Below are positions 52,544 through 64,000 of a stretch of DNA of 64,000 bases, in pieces. Made by a program: the position numbers and the translations under genes. The notes beneath the pieces were generated by a model that was not told the DNA's origin, made no database searches, and saw only the letters and a program-made list of their open reading frames with translations. Source of the stretch: Amblyornis subalaris (taxonomy: Eukaryota > Chordata > Aves > Passeriformes > Ptilonorhynchidae); contig JACAXG010000516.1 of NCBI GenBank assembly GCA_018881555.1, forward strand, positions 1 to 64,000, in the 5' to 3' direction. Positions within the stretch are counted from its first letter, which is position 1; every line of letters begins with the position of its first letter.

Positions 52544-53615
52544 TGCATCATCTGACTGCCCNTGCAGGCCTGTTTTTACATCTCTTCTGCTACCTCCTCC
52601 ATTTCCATGTCCTTGACTTCTTCCTGCTTTTCTTTTCCACTGGATGTTGATAATGCACTCCAGGGATTAGGAACTGTGAAGGTGGGACCTGCTTGGGCTC
52701 ACCTCAAATAGTGATAAGGCACTGCTAGTGGTGACTACGGTGGAGGCAACTGCAGCAGAGAAACTGAATTTCTACTCCACAAGTCAGCTATTTTGCAGGT
52801 TTTGGTTGGTTTTGGTTTTGTTTGTTTGTTTGTTTGTTTTGTTTTTTTCATTGTTGTTTGGTTTTGATGGGGTTGATTTGTTTGTCTTTTGGGGTGCAAG
52901 TTGTGTGTGTCCCAAGACTGGGAGGAACTGGCATGTCTAGGAAATGAAGGGGAAAAAGAGAAAGCATTGCAATTTTTTTCCCCCCAAGTAATTATTGCCT
53001 TGAAGAGTTGGTGAGAGCTTTTTCCCCCCCTGCTCTTCTGAAATGGAAGTTCAGTAAAAATTGAGGATGCTTTCATGTGTTTGACTTAATTGTGTCTTTT
53101 TTCCTTTCAATTTCTGCAGACATCTGGTTTTCTTAGTACAGACATGATNTAGGGGCTAGGGAGTTTGCTGGTGTCCTGTTACTGGTGTTCAGTCACTGAC
53201 AGGATTGTCATATGCACAGTCACACTTGATTTGCATTTTCTTTCAGTGTGGATTGACTGTATTTCCATATCAAAATATTTACTTTTCTACTTGGGATGAT
53301 TACAGCAGTTGGTGATATGTGAAAAGTCATTCTGCTCTCATATTTACTGAGTGCTGTGGCTAAAATTTAGCAGGGTCTAAGAGTAAGCAGCTCCTAGGCA
53401 AAGATTCTTGGAGTTGAATGAGTCTTTACTTTCCAAATGATGAAATGGACTGTATTATTGGTATAGATTGCACTCTGAGGATTGCTTCTTTAGAAAACCA
53501 ATGTGCTACAGCTAAGGATGGTTTGTGAGAGAAGATAACAGATTGACTACCAGAGCAAAGCAGAAGGAAAAGTTGGTAGGAACAACCAGACACAATCAAA
53601 TAAAATCTGTCACTG

Positions 53616-53632
53616 TTTTTTTTTTTTTTTTT
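53616..53632. repeat. Poly-T tract (about 17 T)
   Basis: An uninterrupted T run, followed by pyrimidine-rich sequence. No adjacent processed-pseudogene body was recognised on either strand. Confidence 0.85.
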
Positions 53633-56600
53633 CCTCCTCTTTTGTATGTGTATGTGTGAGAAAGATGTTTAGAACCATTTTCTTGATAGGTTAAAATACA
53701 GTGATAAATGGTTGTGTGTGTTTGAGAGATACTCTGGAAGTGCTGTTGGGATTTTTTAGGAAAAGCTGTTGATCTGAGTGGAAACCTAGTGAACCACATC
53801 TGGCTCAGGCAGAGTAGGAACACTACATCTGCTGATGGGTCCTCTTGTGCTTTATGGGTCTTCCTGAATAACAAGAATGTGAGAATGGGAGGTGGAAGAC
53901 TCAAGAAGGTCACATTCCTCCGGAGGGGTGAAAGGAGCCAGGATAGCTCGCAGTCTGTGTGNGAGGCAATGTGCTGTGGCTTTGGAATGGGTAGAGCAAG
54001 GAATTTTTTGTTCGAGGGCGTAAACTAAGCCCTTAGTGAATTCCAGAGCCCAAAAGGAACAAACAAAATGTTGTGGTGAGTGAGNAACATCCAGTTAGAG
54101 AGATGTGAAGTGGTGCTCAGGAGAAGCACACTGGGATNAAGGATAAATTGGAGGCTTTGATGTCCAGAAGGTGACAAGGAGGTAAAAGGTTCTTTGGAAA
54201 GGGAAAGANAGATGTGTCTTCATGTTGATGTTGCAGTTACTGTGATTTCATATAAAGTTGTTAGATATNCTTTATGACATTTTGCATCTCACTTTTTTTT
54301 TTTGTTGCTAGCATTCCATTTGGACCTATTTTGACAGACGTATCATCTGCATGACTAAAGCCATTCTAAATATGAAAAAGAAATGCTCCCTTACGTCATT
54401 CATATTCAAACAAACCCAGCCCAGACCAATCCCAAATCTGGATCACCCATGGGAAGTGATATTGCAAAGCCAGTGATATCCTATGTGTGCTGAGTGAAGG
54501 GTGAGAGTTAGATTCAATATACCTCTTGGGTATTTTAGAATTACTATCTATATCTATAAAATTTGACTAACAAATACTGATAATCTAAGAGCATTGGTTG
54601 TGCTATGAAAAGACTGGAATNCTTAGATAACAGCCATTTAATGAAGTGCATTGAAACTTTTGTTCTAAGTCAGACAGGAGATAATATGAAGCTGTACTGA
54701 TGCAGGAGGTTGTTGTTCTTTTGAAAGGGGTTACAGATGACTTCACCAGGGAATTTCTGGCCATGTTCCTCTGTGTATCTGTTATAAAGTAACATCTCCA
54801 GTGCAGTGTAAATAAAGTATTCATTTATATAATCAGAAATAGGAACTTTATGCTTACTTNGGTGTTTTACAGAGCTCTCATTTTCAAAAGCAGGTAAAGC
54901 AGCAAAGTCGTGGTGTTTTTGCAGCATTAAAATTTATAGTTGCACTTTGTGCCAGAGAAATAGTCTTAAAAGAGAGTAGACAATAACAAGACAGGACAAT
55001 ATTTTTTTGTTTCTCGATTCTCTGCAGAGCAGGTGAAGTGCATCTAAGGTATTTGGCNTGATGAAATTTGTTCGCAGTGTTGACAGACACTAAAACAAAG
55101 GTCCCACTCCCTCCCGCAGCCCGTGGGCCTTTCTGTGACTGTGTCACCTGCACTGTTTGCAGTGTCTCCTGTGTAAGGACTGAGATGGCACTGGTCAATT
55201 GTGAGGGTAATGTTAGAATGTCAGATCCCAAACTTTCTGCTCATGGCCATCTGGCCTCTCTAGGTCTGTGCCCCCACAGCTGCTTGCTTTTGTTGATGTG
55301 GATGATGCTGTTGGCTGTTCTGCTGCTGCCAGAGCAGCACAGGGTGTTACTGATGAGGGTGTGAGTGGAAGGGAAGGGAGTCACCAGGACTCCTCTCCTG
55401 GGAAAGCTGGGACTCCCTGTGCAACCCCTGCATCGCGGGGATCCTTTTCTGCTCTGCAGCCATNGGGCTGTTTCCCATGTGATGCTATCAGTCCATGAAC
55501 CCTTTTCACCCATTTGGGAATAGATAAATATTAAGGGTATAACTCAGGGGTAATGCTGCAGCTTTCTAAATTTTTCAGAATATTTTTTCATGAAAAGTAT
55601 TTCAGCTAGGTAAAAAAAAGTACTTTGGGACATGTTGTTCCATTTATTTTTTAAGACTATTCTCCATTGAAATCACTGGAGAGTTCTTAAAACAGATGGC
55701 ATGATGTGGGCCATTGTAATGCAATTTTCTTTGTAAAATTCTGTGTCTCAGGGCAAATTTACCACAAATGGAGCAATTGTGATGTCCCATAAAAGAGAAG
55801 ACATGTTTTTGCAACGTTTGATAGATCTGAAAAGTATGCATAACTCGGGCAACTCTGCCAGGCAAGCAAGCCTGGTATTTTCACTAAAGNATTTTGGGGC
55901 TTTTGGAGTATTTTGAAAATGCTAGTATGTTAACTGCTCTGACTATTCAGGAAAACTTAGTACAACCAAAATTTTAAACATTAATAAGTACAGTATTATC
56001 TGACATGATGACTACCAAGAAGTCATCTAAGACCTTTCTCCCCTTGAACTTTCTGGAAGAAAAAGAATATACAATTTTTGTTAATACTGTTTACTGGAAC
56101 TTTTTATTTAGTATGTATAGATTTCAAAGCCATAAAGTAAAGGAACACTGCATAGATGTCAAAATAGAAATACTTTAGAGTGATCTTTCTGGTTCACAAA
56201 TAATCAGTGGAAGTATTTATCTCATCTATTATCTGAGCTAACTTGGACTTAGTAATTAATTAAGCAACACTATTGCAGGAGATCTGCTGCCATTATTGAT
56301 GATACTTGTTATTAAAAAGGCTAGATAAATTTTGTGAATAATTAAAATAGGGATGGAATATGCAAAAGAACATGAAATGTTATTTATTTTCATCAGAGTA
56401 TTCTGATGCATCTATATAGAAATGTGTATGTTCATAATTTCACCTGTATCATAGGCAGGTTTCTAAAATACTAACAAAGACAGGATAGCAGTTATGTTCG
56501 TTATACTGATGTTGAAGAAAAAATGAAAATAGGAAACATAAACATATGGTGTGCATATATTTACAACAGTATATTTTACAGTGAATTTTTTAGGTGTAGT

Positions 56601-57935
56601 AAATCTATGTTTTTAATTCTTCTAAGATGCCAAAGGAAATAACTTGCTTATTTTAGTTGTGCCAATTTAAGAAATGTAAGCTAAATCTGGTGATGCAGTT
56701 TGTGCCTGGGAACCTAGAGGAGTGGAAACTGCTAGCAAACATTAGACATCTGTAATAATTTCTTGAATAATCTTTTGCGTATCTGAGAAGGCCAGATCTG
56801 AAAAAGGCCAAAAGTTCTCATTTGCTTTTGAAAGCAGAGAATTGGGCATTTTGCAGTTTTGTATTCCAAGTAGCAGCAGCTTTTTCATAATTTCTCTTTA
56901 CTCTTCTTCAGGTACATGCCTGTTCTTTCCTCAAGGGGAAAGACAACACAGCAGTTGAGATTCAGAATAAGGTGATCTGTATTTGGTTTTGGCACGTTGT
57001 TCAGAATCTCCATCTTCCTTTTTTTAGGGTGCTTTTACTAGGACAAAGAAGCAGATACATTGAGTGTTTCTGGTCCTTGGGGTGTAGGCTCACCTCCTCC
57101 CAGCACCATTTTGGATAGAGCTTGGCTTGTGCTAGCCCAACTCTGTGGAAAAGGGGTGGAGCTGCTGGAACTGGATGGGAGCAGTGACATTTTCTAACAA
57201 GGTCCCCAGCATGGGTGACTGGAAAACCAGGACCCTGAAGCAAACCACAGTATGAATCTCAAGTAATCTAAAAAGAGCCTCAGATTTCTGGAATGGTGTT
57301 GTTATTGTGCATATGTAGTTAAATCTGTAGGTGACAAGGTTTCATCAGTAGTCTCTACTTCCTTTGAACTACTTCTTGTTTTAATTAGTGATGTATTAAC
57401 TAAAGCTAGCTCTACATGAGAGAAGGGGAATTTTAATTAAAATTCTGTGTCTTGGTTAAGTAGATATCAATGATAATTTTTATCATCTACAGCTTTATTT
57501 TAAGTTATTAAATACATTTTTTAGGCATTTAGACTTAAATTTACCAATTCCAAATTGATAGGATAGACAAAAATAAAGCTGTTAAGAAGTACAACTGTTT
57601 TACTGGCTTGCATAAATTAGCACTGTTTATGTGTTTACATATATTCGGTTACAAATCTCAGTTCAGTTTCTGACTTTTCCACGCATTCCTGTGTGATAGC
57701 GAGCAGATTATTCGAGAACAAATGTTTCAGTGTGTCTAGTGAATTTGAAATGCAACAATTAATGCCAGCTGAGATCTAGTCACTTTTGAAAANTTACCAC
57801 TAGGTCTGTATTAATTTTTAGGAATTTCAGTTCTCCACTTCCTTTCTGTATATTGGGATATTTCTCTTTTTCTTATTTTCTAATCCTTNGACTTAAAAGA
57901 AAGCTGATCCGTACCATTGTCCTGTCTGTGATATA

Positions 57936-58785
57936 ATCACAGCATCATATAATGGTTTGGGTTGGAAAGGACCTTACAGGCCATGTAGTTTCAAACCCTC
58001 AACCCGCATCCCCCCACACTATGGGCAGGGACACCTTCCACTAGACCAAGTTGCTCAAAGTCCCATCCAATCTGACCTTGAATGTTTCTGGGGATGCGGC
58101 ATCCATCACCTCTCTGGGCAACCTGTTCCAGTGCTTCACCACTCTCACTGTAAAGAATTACTTCTTAATATCTCATCTAAACCCACCCTCTGTCAGTTTA
58201 AAGTTCCTTTTGTCCTATTACTACCTGCCCTTGTAAAAAGTCAACTTTCTTGTAGGACCTTTTTAGTTACTGGAAGGCTGCTGCATGGTCTGCCATGGAG
58301 CCTTCTCCAAACAACCCCAACTCTCTCTGTCTTCATAGGAGAGGTACTCCAGCCCTCTGATCATCTTTGGGTCCCTCCTCTGAACTCTCTCCAATAGGTC
58401 CATGTCTATGTTTGGGATCTCAGAAAAGGATGCAGTGTTCCAGGTGGGTCTCACCAGGGTGGAACAGAGGGGCAGAATCCCCTCCCTTGCCCTGCTGGCT
58501 GTACTGCTTTGGATGCAGCTCAGGATATGTTTGGCTTTCTGGGCTGCAGGCACACATTGTTGGGTCATGTAATGCTTCTTGTCCATGAACACCCCCAAGT
58601 CTTTCTCCCCAGGCCTATTCTCTGTCCATTCTTGGCCCAGCCTGTATTTGTGCTTGGAACTGCCCCTAACCTAAGTGTGGGACCTTGCACTTGGTCTTGT
58701 TGAACTTTATGAGGTTTGCGTGGACCCACCTCTTAAGTCTGTCAAATTTCCTCTGGANGGCATTCCTTCCCTCCATTGTGTAAAT
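57936..58785 (-). mobile_element. CR1 LINE, antisense, longest well-preserved copy
   Basis: About 850 bases of antisense CR1 are readable from the 3' end ('aatggtttgggttggaaagg') through 'cactagaccaagttgctcaa', 'tctctgggcaacctgttcca', 'ggagaggtactccagccctc', 'ggtctcaccagggtggaaca', 'gcacacattgttgggtcat' and 'gtgggaccttgcacttggtc' to 'gtcaaatttcctctgg'. The order and spacing match avian CR1 from the 3' UTR into the end of ORF2. It is the longest and least diverged copy in the window, yet 5'-truncated and interrupted by stops and N bases. All open frames here, including a 146-codon one, are repeat shadows. Confidence 0.96.
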
Positions 58786-59757
58786 NTTATCTCAGTTTCT
58801 GCTTTTGTAATACAAGCACATAACTACTAATTATATTGTTATTACTTGACATTCTTCATCTGTTTCATTGGTCAAGCCAGCTTGTAAAAAATGAGCAGAA
58901 AAATTAGGTGTATTTAGGCACTGGATGTTAGAGTGCAGACACTGTAGTTTGGGTTAGAAAAGCAACATGGTCCCCAGGCTGCATGATCCCAGTTGCCCAG
59001 TTCATCTTAGCTCTGGGATTTCTACTTGTGCAGTCTAAGCAGCTAAGTGTAAACAATAGTACCTTGAATTTTGGTTCACGGATTTGTATGGATGCACATC
59101 ACCTGATAGTGGATCACCTTTCTCTGTGGTGATTTTTGTTTACATTTTCTTCTTGGGGCTAATAGCAATTTTTTCTTGGGTAAAACATCATATGTTACTT
59201 GGCATGCCTCGGATGAGAAAACAGAGGGGCTATCTGTCTTGGTTTACTGCAAATATAAGCAAAACAACTTAATTATGAAATTTTACTGGGTTACAGCAAA
59301 ATCACTTCTGTGAGTATCCATTGGAATATATAAACAATTTTAAGTTAATTTTATATTTTTGAGGATGGACAGTTTATGAGGCTTTAGCTGATCTTTAGAG
59401 AAGGTTCTCAGAAGATAAAACTTCTGTTTCATGAGGAAGTATAACTTTATAATTTAGAATAGAACCTTTGGAAAAAGAACTTCTAATGGAATGGTTTTAA
59501 ATAACAAATTTGTATAGAATTATTTTTCTCTCTTTTTTCAATGTCATGAACTATACCAAAATGGGATGACATTAGTAAACTTAGTGACTTTCAGATTACA
59601 TAGCTGTGATATTCTTGTGATATAAAGAGGATAAAAGTAGAGCAAACTCTTTTAGGCTTATTTCATATGTGGAAGAATTCAATTGTGCATGTTTTAATGC
59701 AGGGCATGTGAAAGGAATGACTCACAAATAACAAATCACTTAGTAATGTTAAACAGA
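58786..59757. other. AT-rich spacer between two CR1 copies
   Basis: No supportable gene; nothing beyond short open frames is seen. Confidence 0.5.
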
Positions 59758-59989
59758 CATTTTTTACTGTAAGGGTGGTGAGGCACTGGAACTGGTGAGA
59801 CTCTGAAGGTTGCCCAGAAAAGTTGTAGATATCCCATCCCGGGAAGTGTTCAAGGGAAGGTTGGATGGGGCTCTGTGAAACCTGGTCTAGTGAAAAGTGT
59901 CCCTGCCTACGACAAGGGCCTTGGGACTAGATGATCTTTAAGGTCCCTTCCAACCCAAGCCGTTCTATGATTCTGTGATTTTATGATTT
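59758..59989 (+). mobile_element. CR1 LINE 3'-end fragment
   Basis: Sense CR1 tail with 'gtgaggcactggaact', 'gttggatggggctctgtg', 'gatgatctttaaggtccctt', 'ccaacccaagccgttctatg' and a terminal ATTCTGTG/ATTTTATG repeat. It is of the same 3'-end type as the copy at 15.9-16.3 kb and sits about 1 kb from the antisense CR1 at 58 kb, giving a convergent-type pair. Confidence 0.95.
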
Positions 59990-62900
59990 CTATTAACATA
60001 ACTGTTTTTAAAATTCATATGGTCTCCAGTTGATGAAAGTGAGTTCTACAAGGGTGGCTCCTGGGAAGAGTGTTATAGGTGTACATCCTCTGCCTGTTGG
60101 TAAGAGTAGACCACACAAAGGACTTTGGAAAATCTCTTTGAAAACTTTCATGGATCAATTCAGAAAGATAGAATAATTCTTAACTCCTAAAAAATCTGCT
60201 TTTTTTTTTTTAATTGTTTTTATATTCTCTCTTGTAATATTTCAGTGTAATTCAAGATTGTGATATAAATGTTTCATACACAGTCTTCTCATAAAACATC
60301 TAGACCTTTAGAGATGACTTTATACAAGTAGATGGAAGAACTATTACAATAGTTGCTGGGTACAAATTGAGCTATATAAAGCAAACATAGGGTAAAAATC
60401 TTGAAAAACCAATGAAAGATGAAATGTGCCTTAACAAGCTTGTGCCTATTCATACCTAACAAGTTTTTTTCTTCATAGTTTCTCTTTAATAATAAAGAAA
60501 GCTGAGCATAAACCTTGTAGGTAATGTTGCCATTTTCAGGATCACGTGGAAGTTCTACAGGACCAATTTTTAAACTCTTAGGTTTCAGTGCAAAACAAAT
60601 TTTAAACATTTTTGTTTGAGATACCTTTGTTTCATTAAGCAGACCTTCAGTTGGCTTAAGGTAGTTATACAGGTATGTTCTACATGTTAAGTTTTAGGAT
60701 CGTAAAGTTTGAAGCAAAGGAAGCAATTGAGAAGGAGTTGAACATCTGACTTGCGATGCATCAAGTGCAGTGTGTGCATCCCAGTGCTTCAGCTGAGAAA
60801 ACAAGAAAACTAACAGAACTGATTGCAGGTTGAAAGCAGAAAGGCTTCTATAGATGTGAAATAGTGTAATAGATTCAGGTTTGTGATAGTTTGCAATGAG
60901 TGCTCTTGCCTTTCAAGTTAAGAATATAAATTTATGAAGGCAGTACATCTCTAATTAGGATTACCAGGAGTGGTAGTGCTCTTACCTGGTACTTCTGTTC
61001 TGTGTGGGAGTGGAGTCTGTAAGATTGAATCATGTAATTATTCCTCTTATAGAAGAACAAATGTAGTGTTACCCACTTACCATCCATTGTATTATAATTT
61101 TTTTTTGTCATTAAGGAGGAATTCTATAACAATTTAAGCGCAGAAACAATTAATTTTTGAGTTTCTTTTTTTGTGTATTTATTCTACTTTCCTCCTACTT
61201 TATCATCCTCTTTGATTTCTGACTTTTTATTAGTTATCATATTCTAATAGATAAGACTTTCTGATATAAGGCTTAAAAATATATTAAAAATAGACTAAAG
61301 GTTTTTTTTTTTCATTCCTCACTAGATGTATTTGTTTATTTTGAAACAAAATGAAAGGAAGTGTATAAAAAATTGTTTATATTTTGCTTTTTAAAGCTAT
61401 GGTAGAAATGAATTGCACTAAAAATGATTAATGGTTTAAGTGACAATGTTTATGATTCAGAAGTAAACATATAGATGATTTTTAGTTTATGACAAATATA
61501 ATAATAGCAAAAAAGGGCTGACCTACACGGTAAAAGTGTTCCAATATGAAGATTATTTAGTAGTTGTTTGGCTCTTGGCTACAATTTGTGGATAGGATTA
61601 AAACTCCCTTGGGCAAAATCCTGTGGGTCCCCAGTGGAATTGCAGAGGATGAGGAAACAAGCATCAACATTCAGCAAAGTCAGGGGTAATTGTTTCAAAT
61701 TTCAAGCTAAAGTCTTACTAAGCAGATTCAGTCTTTTTATCCAACAACTGTGTGTTTAAGGCAAGTTGTTCACTGGAGTAGTATAATACTTCACATGTGT
61801 TTGTCCTCTGTCTCTTTTCAGGTAATTTTGGGCATGGTTTACTACTGCATTCTAAGCAGGTTGTTTGCAAGTTTATCGGTAGTATAGGCAAAAGGAACTG
61901 GAATTTGGCAAAATTGGACATTTGTCTTCATAGGCTGGTGAGGACGGGTGATGCTGTTGCCCTCAAAATGTCATGGGGGGCAAAGTGCCACCAGTGTCCC
62001 CTCAGCATATATTTAGCAGTCTATAGACAAAGCAAGCAAAACCAAAACCAAGTCTTGAAGGGATTTGTGTGTGCATTCCAGACCTGCAATAGGATACCAG
62101 CTACCCTTTTCTCTCCAAGTATAGTGTAGCATAAGTTAAACTCAAAATTGATCTTAACCTTCATTTAGCTTGAAGTTTCCAGCATCTGTTCTCAGACTTG
62201 AGCAAAGGCTTGTGTCTGAAAGCTTCATGTGTTAGATATTCTACTTCTTTCTGCCAGTCCCACTTTTTTTCCTGTCTGTAGAGAATCATACATACAGTAG
62301 CAATAATTTCAGTGTCAAGGACTACTGTGTAAAAACATAACCTAAATCTGAGGAGGATTAATTGCAACATTTAAAGAGAGGAAATAATTAGGTAGAACTC
62401 CAGAAAAAAACATGCTAGAGAAAGATAACAGAAATGCAGAACCTCTCTCAAGAGAAAAAAATATATTTAAAATGCAAGCATAAAATAAGCTAGCTCAGAC
62501 AAAAGATTCCCAAGGGAAAGAGGAGACAGGATCAATTTTTTTTTTTCTTCTTCCCTTTAAGATGGGAAAAACACTGGGAAATGCAAATTAACAAAAGTAA
62601 AATTTTATGGAAAAAAATTTTATGGAAACTGAACACCATGGAAAAAGAACACAAACTTAAGTTGCATAAAACTGTAATTATGTACCTTTATCAATTAAAA
62701 GTGCAATTAAGTACCAGTTTTTAGTTGTTAAAAAATCTATGGGAATATTGGCACTTAGCAGCAAAGCATTTTGTAGACAGCCTAACATGTTTAAAATGGT
62801 GGGGTTTAAGATGAAGTCTTTGGATGAAGAGCTGAACATTTACAATATAACCGCTTAGTATACTGAAGTCAGTAGGTGGAGGACATAAATTTCACTGTTG

Positions 62901-64000
62901 TCTTCTCATACTCTTCTGAAAAAAAATCAGCACAGTTAACCATGAGGGTGTAGGGTTTTCCCATCTGAAAGATCAGGCAATGTATTAAAGTTGTGCCTTT
63001 ACACAAGTAAAGACACAAGTCTTTAAGTCTGTAAGTCTGTCTGTGTGGGATGGAGAAACAGACAAACAAATGAAGGACCCTCAATTAGAAAATGCACTTC
63101 TATCCCTGGCCAGATCTCTAGCGTTTAGTTCCGCAAATGCCAGTTCTGTGTCTCAGTTTACTCAATGGCAGTATAGGAACTGTAGGAAAATTGTTAAGGA
63201 TATAAAATGAGATGAGAGACTCAAGGTGTGTTTATGCTGTAGAAGGATGTGAGGCCAAGCTGCCTTTAAGTAATGGTTTCAGGTAGAGAGAGCTGTGGAC
63301 CTGTGACAGCCTGGATTTCAGCATCCCTTGGACACGTGCACAGGAGGTCATGCAGAGCTGCAGAGCCTGGTCTGATGCTTGTGGTGCTGAGCCGACTTGG
63401 ATCTTCCCTTCTGGCTTTGCTTCAGTAAAACTGCCTTGCTCATACTCTGCTGGAGCATCCACATCTCTAGTGGCAGTATGGACATGCCATTAGAGCAAAT
63501 TCTAGGAACACACGAGTGGCAATGCTCACCGAGCCTTCACAATAATGGAAGCAAAGTTTTTAAGAAGTTATTGTCTTCTTGGAGCTGAACTTGAACAGGT
63601 CAGGAATTGTGTGGGTGAATAGGGAATTGTACTTTGTGATGCTGCTGCCACCACATAGTTTACTTCGGGTGCAGATATGTATTCCTGTAGGCAAGGGACC
63701 ACCTTACTTTGATAACCCGTTTGGTATCTCACTATCACTGAACTCTTACAGTAAAGCTCATCAAGAAATATGAAACCATGTGTAGTTGTCTAGAACGCTC
63801 CACGCTATCCCGGTGGACAGTGACATAGTGCCAGCTATTCATATCCCAGGACTGCAATAATTTAATCTTCTCCATGCAGCGCTCTCCCTAGGGGAAAAAA
63901 AAAAAGTAAAAATTCCAACTAATAGAAAACAATCTAGAATGAACTTCTGCTGTGAAATTCTTTAACCTGCCTGCTAACCTGATCTCTATTCTCTTTAAAG
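59990..64000. other. AT-rich span with weak candidate exons
   Basis: No gene can be named in these 4 kb. The few exon-like stretches (60,456-60,679 and others near 61.8, 62.2 and 62.9 kb) are treated separately. No N bases occur here, unlike the preceding 15 kb. The window ends in pyrimidine-rich AT-rich DNA, without a clear boundary. Confidence 0.45.
60456..60679 (-). CDS. Candidate internal exon, unknown protein
   Basis: On the minus strand, a 224-base stretch is bordered by an acceptor-like 'aacatgtag' (a branch-like ACTTAAC just upstream is unusually close) and by a donor-like TTAG|GTATGA. It is open in one frame for 74 codons (phase 2 start, phase 1 end). The translation includes TYLYNYLKPTEG, KMFKICFALKPKSLKIGP, VELPRDPENGNITYKVYAQL and LKRNYEEKNLL, a mixed strand-like composition that looks more like protein than neighbouring frames. 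I do not recognise the family. Frames of this length arise by chance many times in a window like this, so composition and splice borders are the only support. Confidence 0.22.

Larger units (their letters stand above)
49871..57935. other. AT-rich non-coding span with a GC-richer patch
   Basis: About 8 kb with no supportable gene. Small repeats lie at 52,021-52,079 and 52,495-52,543, a TTTG-rich stretch near 52,816-52,845 and a T17 run at 53,616-53,632. A moderately GC-richer patch at about 55,080-55,500 has open frames on both strands but no recognisable domain or consistent splice borders. A CTCF-like motif lies at 51,385-51,399. Isolated N bases are densest in this part. Confidence 0.5.

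Noticed and set aside
53596..53640. Poly-T tract as the tail of an antisense processed pseudogene
   Set aside because: The flanking sequence in the expected direction shows no coding similarity I can recognise, and no target-site duplication is evident.
55068..55513. GC-richer patch with open frames on both strands as a possible coding exon
   Set aside because: Frames on both strands are equally open, and the translations are low-complexity with no recognisable family or clear splice borders.
57957..58598. 146-codon + frame and 111-codon - frame near 58 kb
   Set aside because: Both lie inside a clear antisense CR1 copy and are repeat shadows.
1..64000. CRISPR arrays, bacterial operons, phage or plasmid systems, tRNA or rRNA genes
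   Set aside because: No regularly spaced repeats, no dense ORF arrangement with ribosome binding sites, and no recognisable RNA gene core were found. Everything points to vertebrate nuclear DNA.

Overview
The window looks like a gene-poor, AT-rich stretch of a bird nuclear genome. The clearest sign is about a dozen CR1 LINE copies, nearly all 5'-truncated. Several keep the typical avian CR1 3' tail: a 'ggttggatggggctttgag'-like motif, then 'aggtcccttccaaccc', then a short ATTCTATG/ATTCTGTG-type end. I see no Alu, B1, MIR-type SINE or L1, and interspersed repeats cover only roughly 7% by eye. That fits a bird better than a mammal, and a non-avian sauropsid less well. The species cannot be named from the sequence. 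About 60 isolated single N characters suggest masked ambiguous or heterozygous bases, not assembly gaps.

Layout. From 1 to about 39.65 kb the DNA is AT-rich and non-coding as far as I can see. It holds CR1 fragments at 3.7, 14.6-15.3, 15.9-16.3, 27.7, 29.0-29.4, 31.4 and 35.1-36.2 kb, plus short simple repeats. From about 39.68 to 40.87 kb lies the one strong functional landmark, a sharply bounded CpG island with GC boxes, a (GT)n tract, G-quadruplex-type runs and several splice-donor-like sequences. It is very probably the promoter and 5' exon region of a vertebrate gene. Transcription direction is not settled, because good donors exist on the + strand (after 40,199, 40,361 and 40,805) and on the - strand (after 39,674). 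From 40.9 to 64 kb the DNA is again AT-rich, with CR1 copies at 42.7, 49.6-49.9, 57.9-58.8 and 59.8 kb. This flank could be a very long first intron of a + strand gene, or intergenic DNA.

Coding content. No open reading frame could be matched to a known protein. At this base composition, open stretches of 60-110 codons arise often by chance, and the long frames inside the CpG island are GC-driven shadows on both strands. A few short stretches have splice-like borders and protein-like composition (best: minus strand 60,456-60,679). They are listed at low confidence as candidate exons. No tRNA, rRNA, CRISPR, prokaryotic operon or intact mobile element was found, and I see no convincing evidence for an undescribed biological system.
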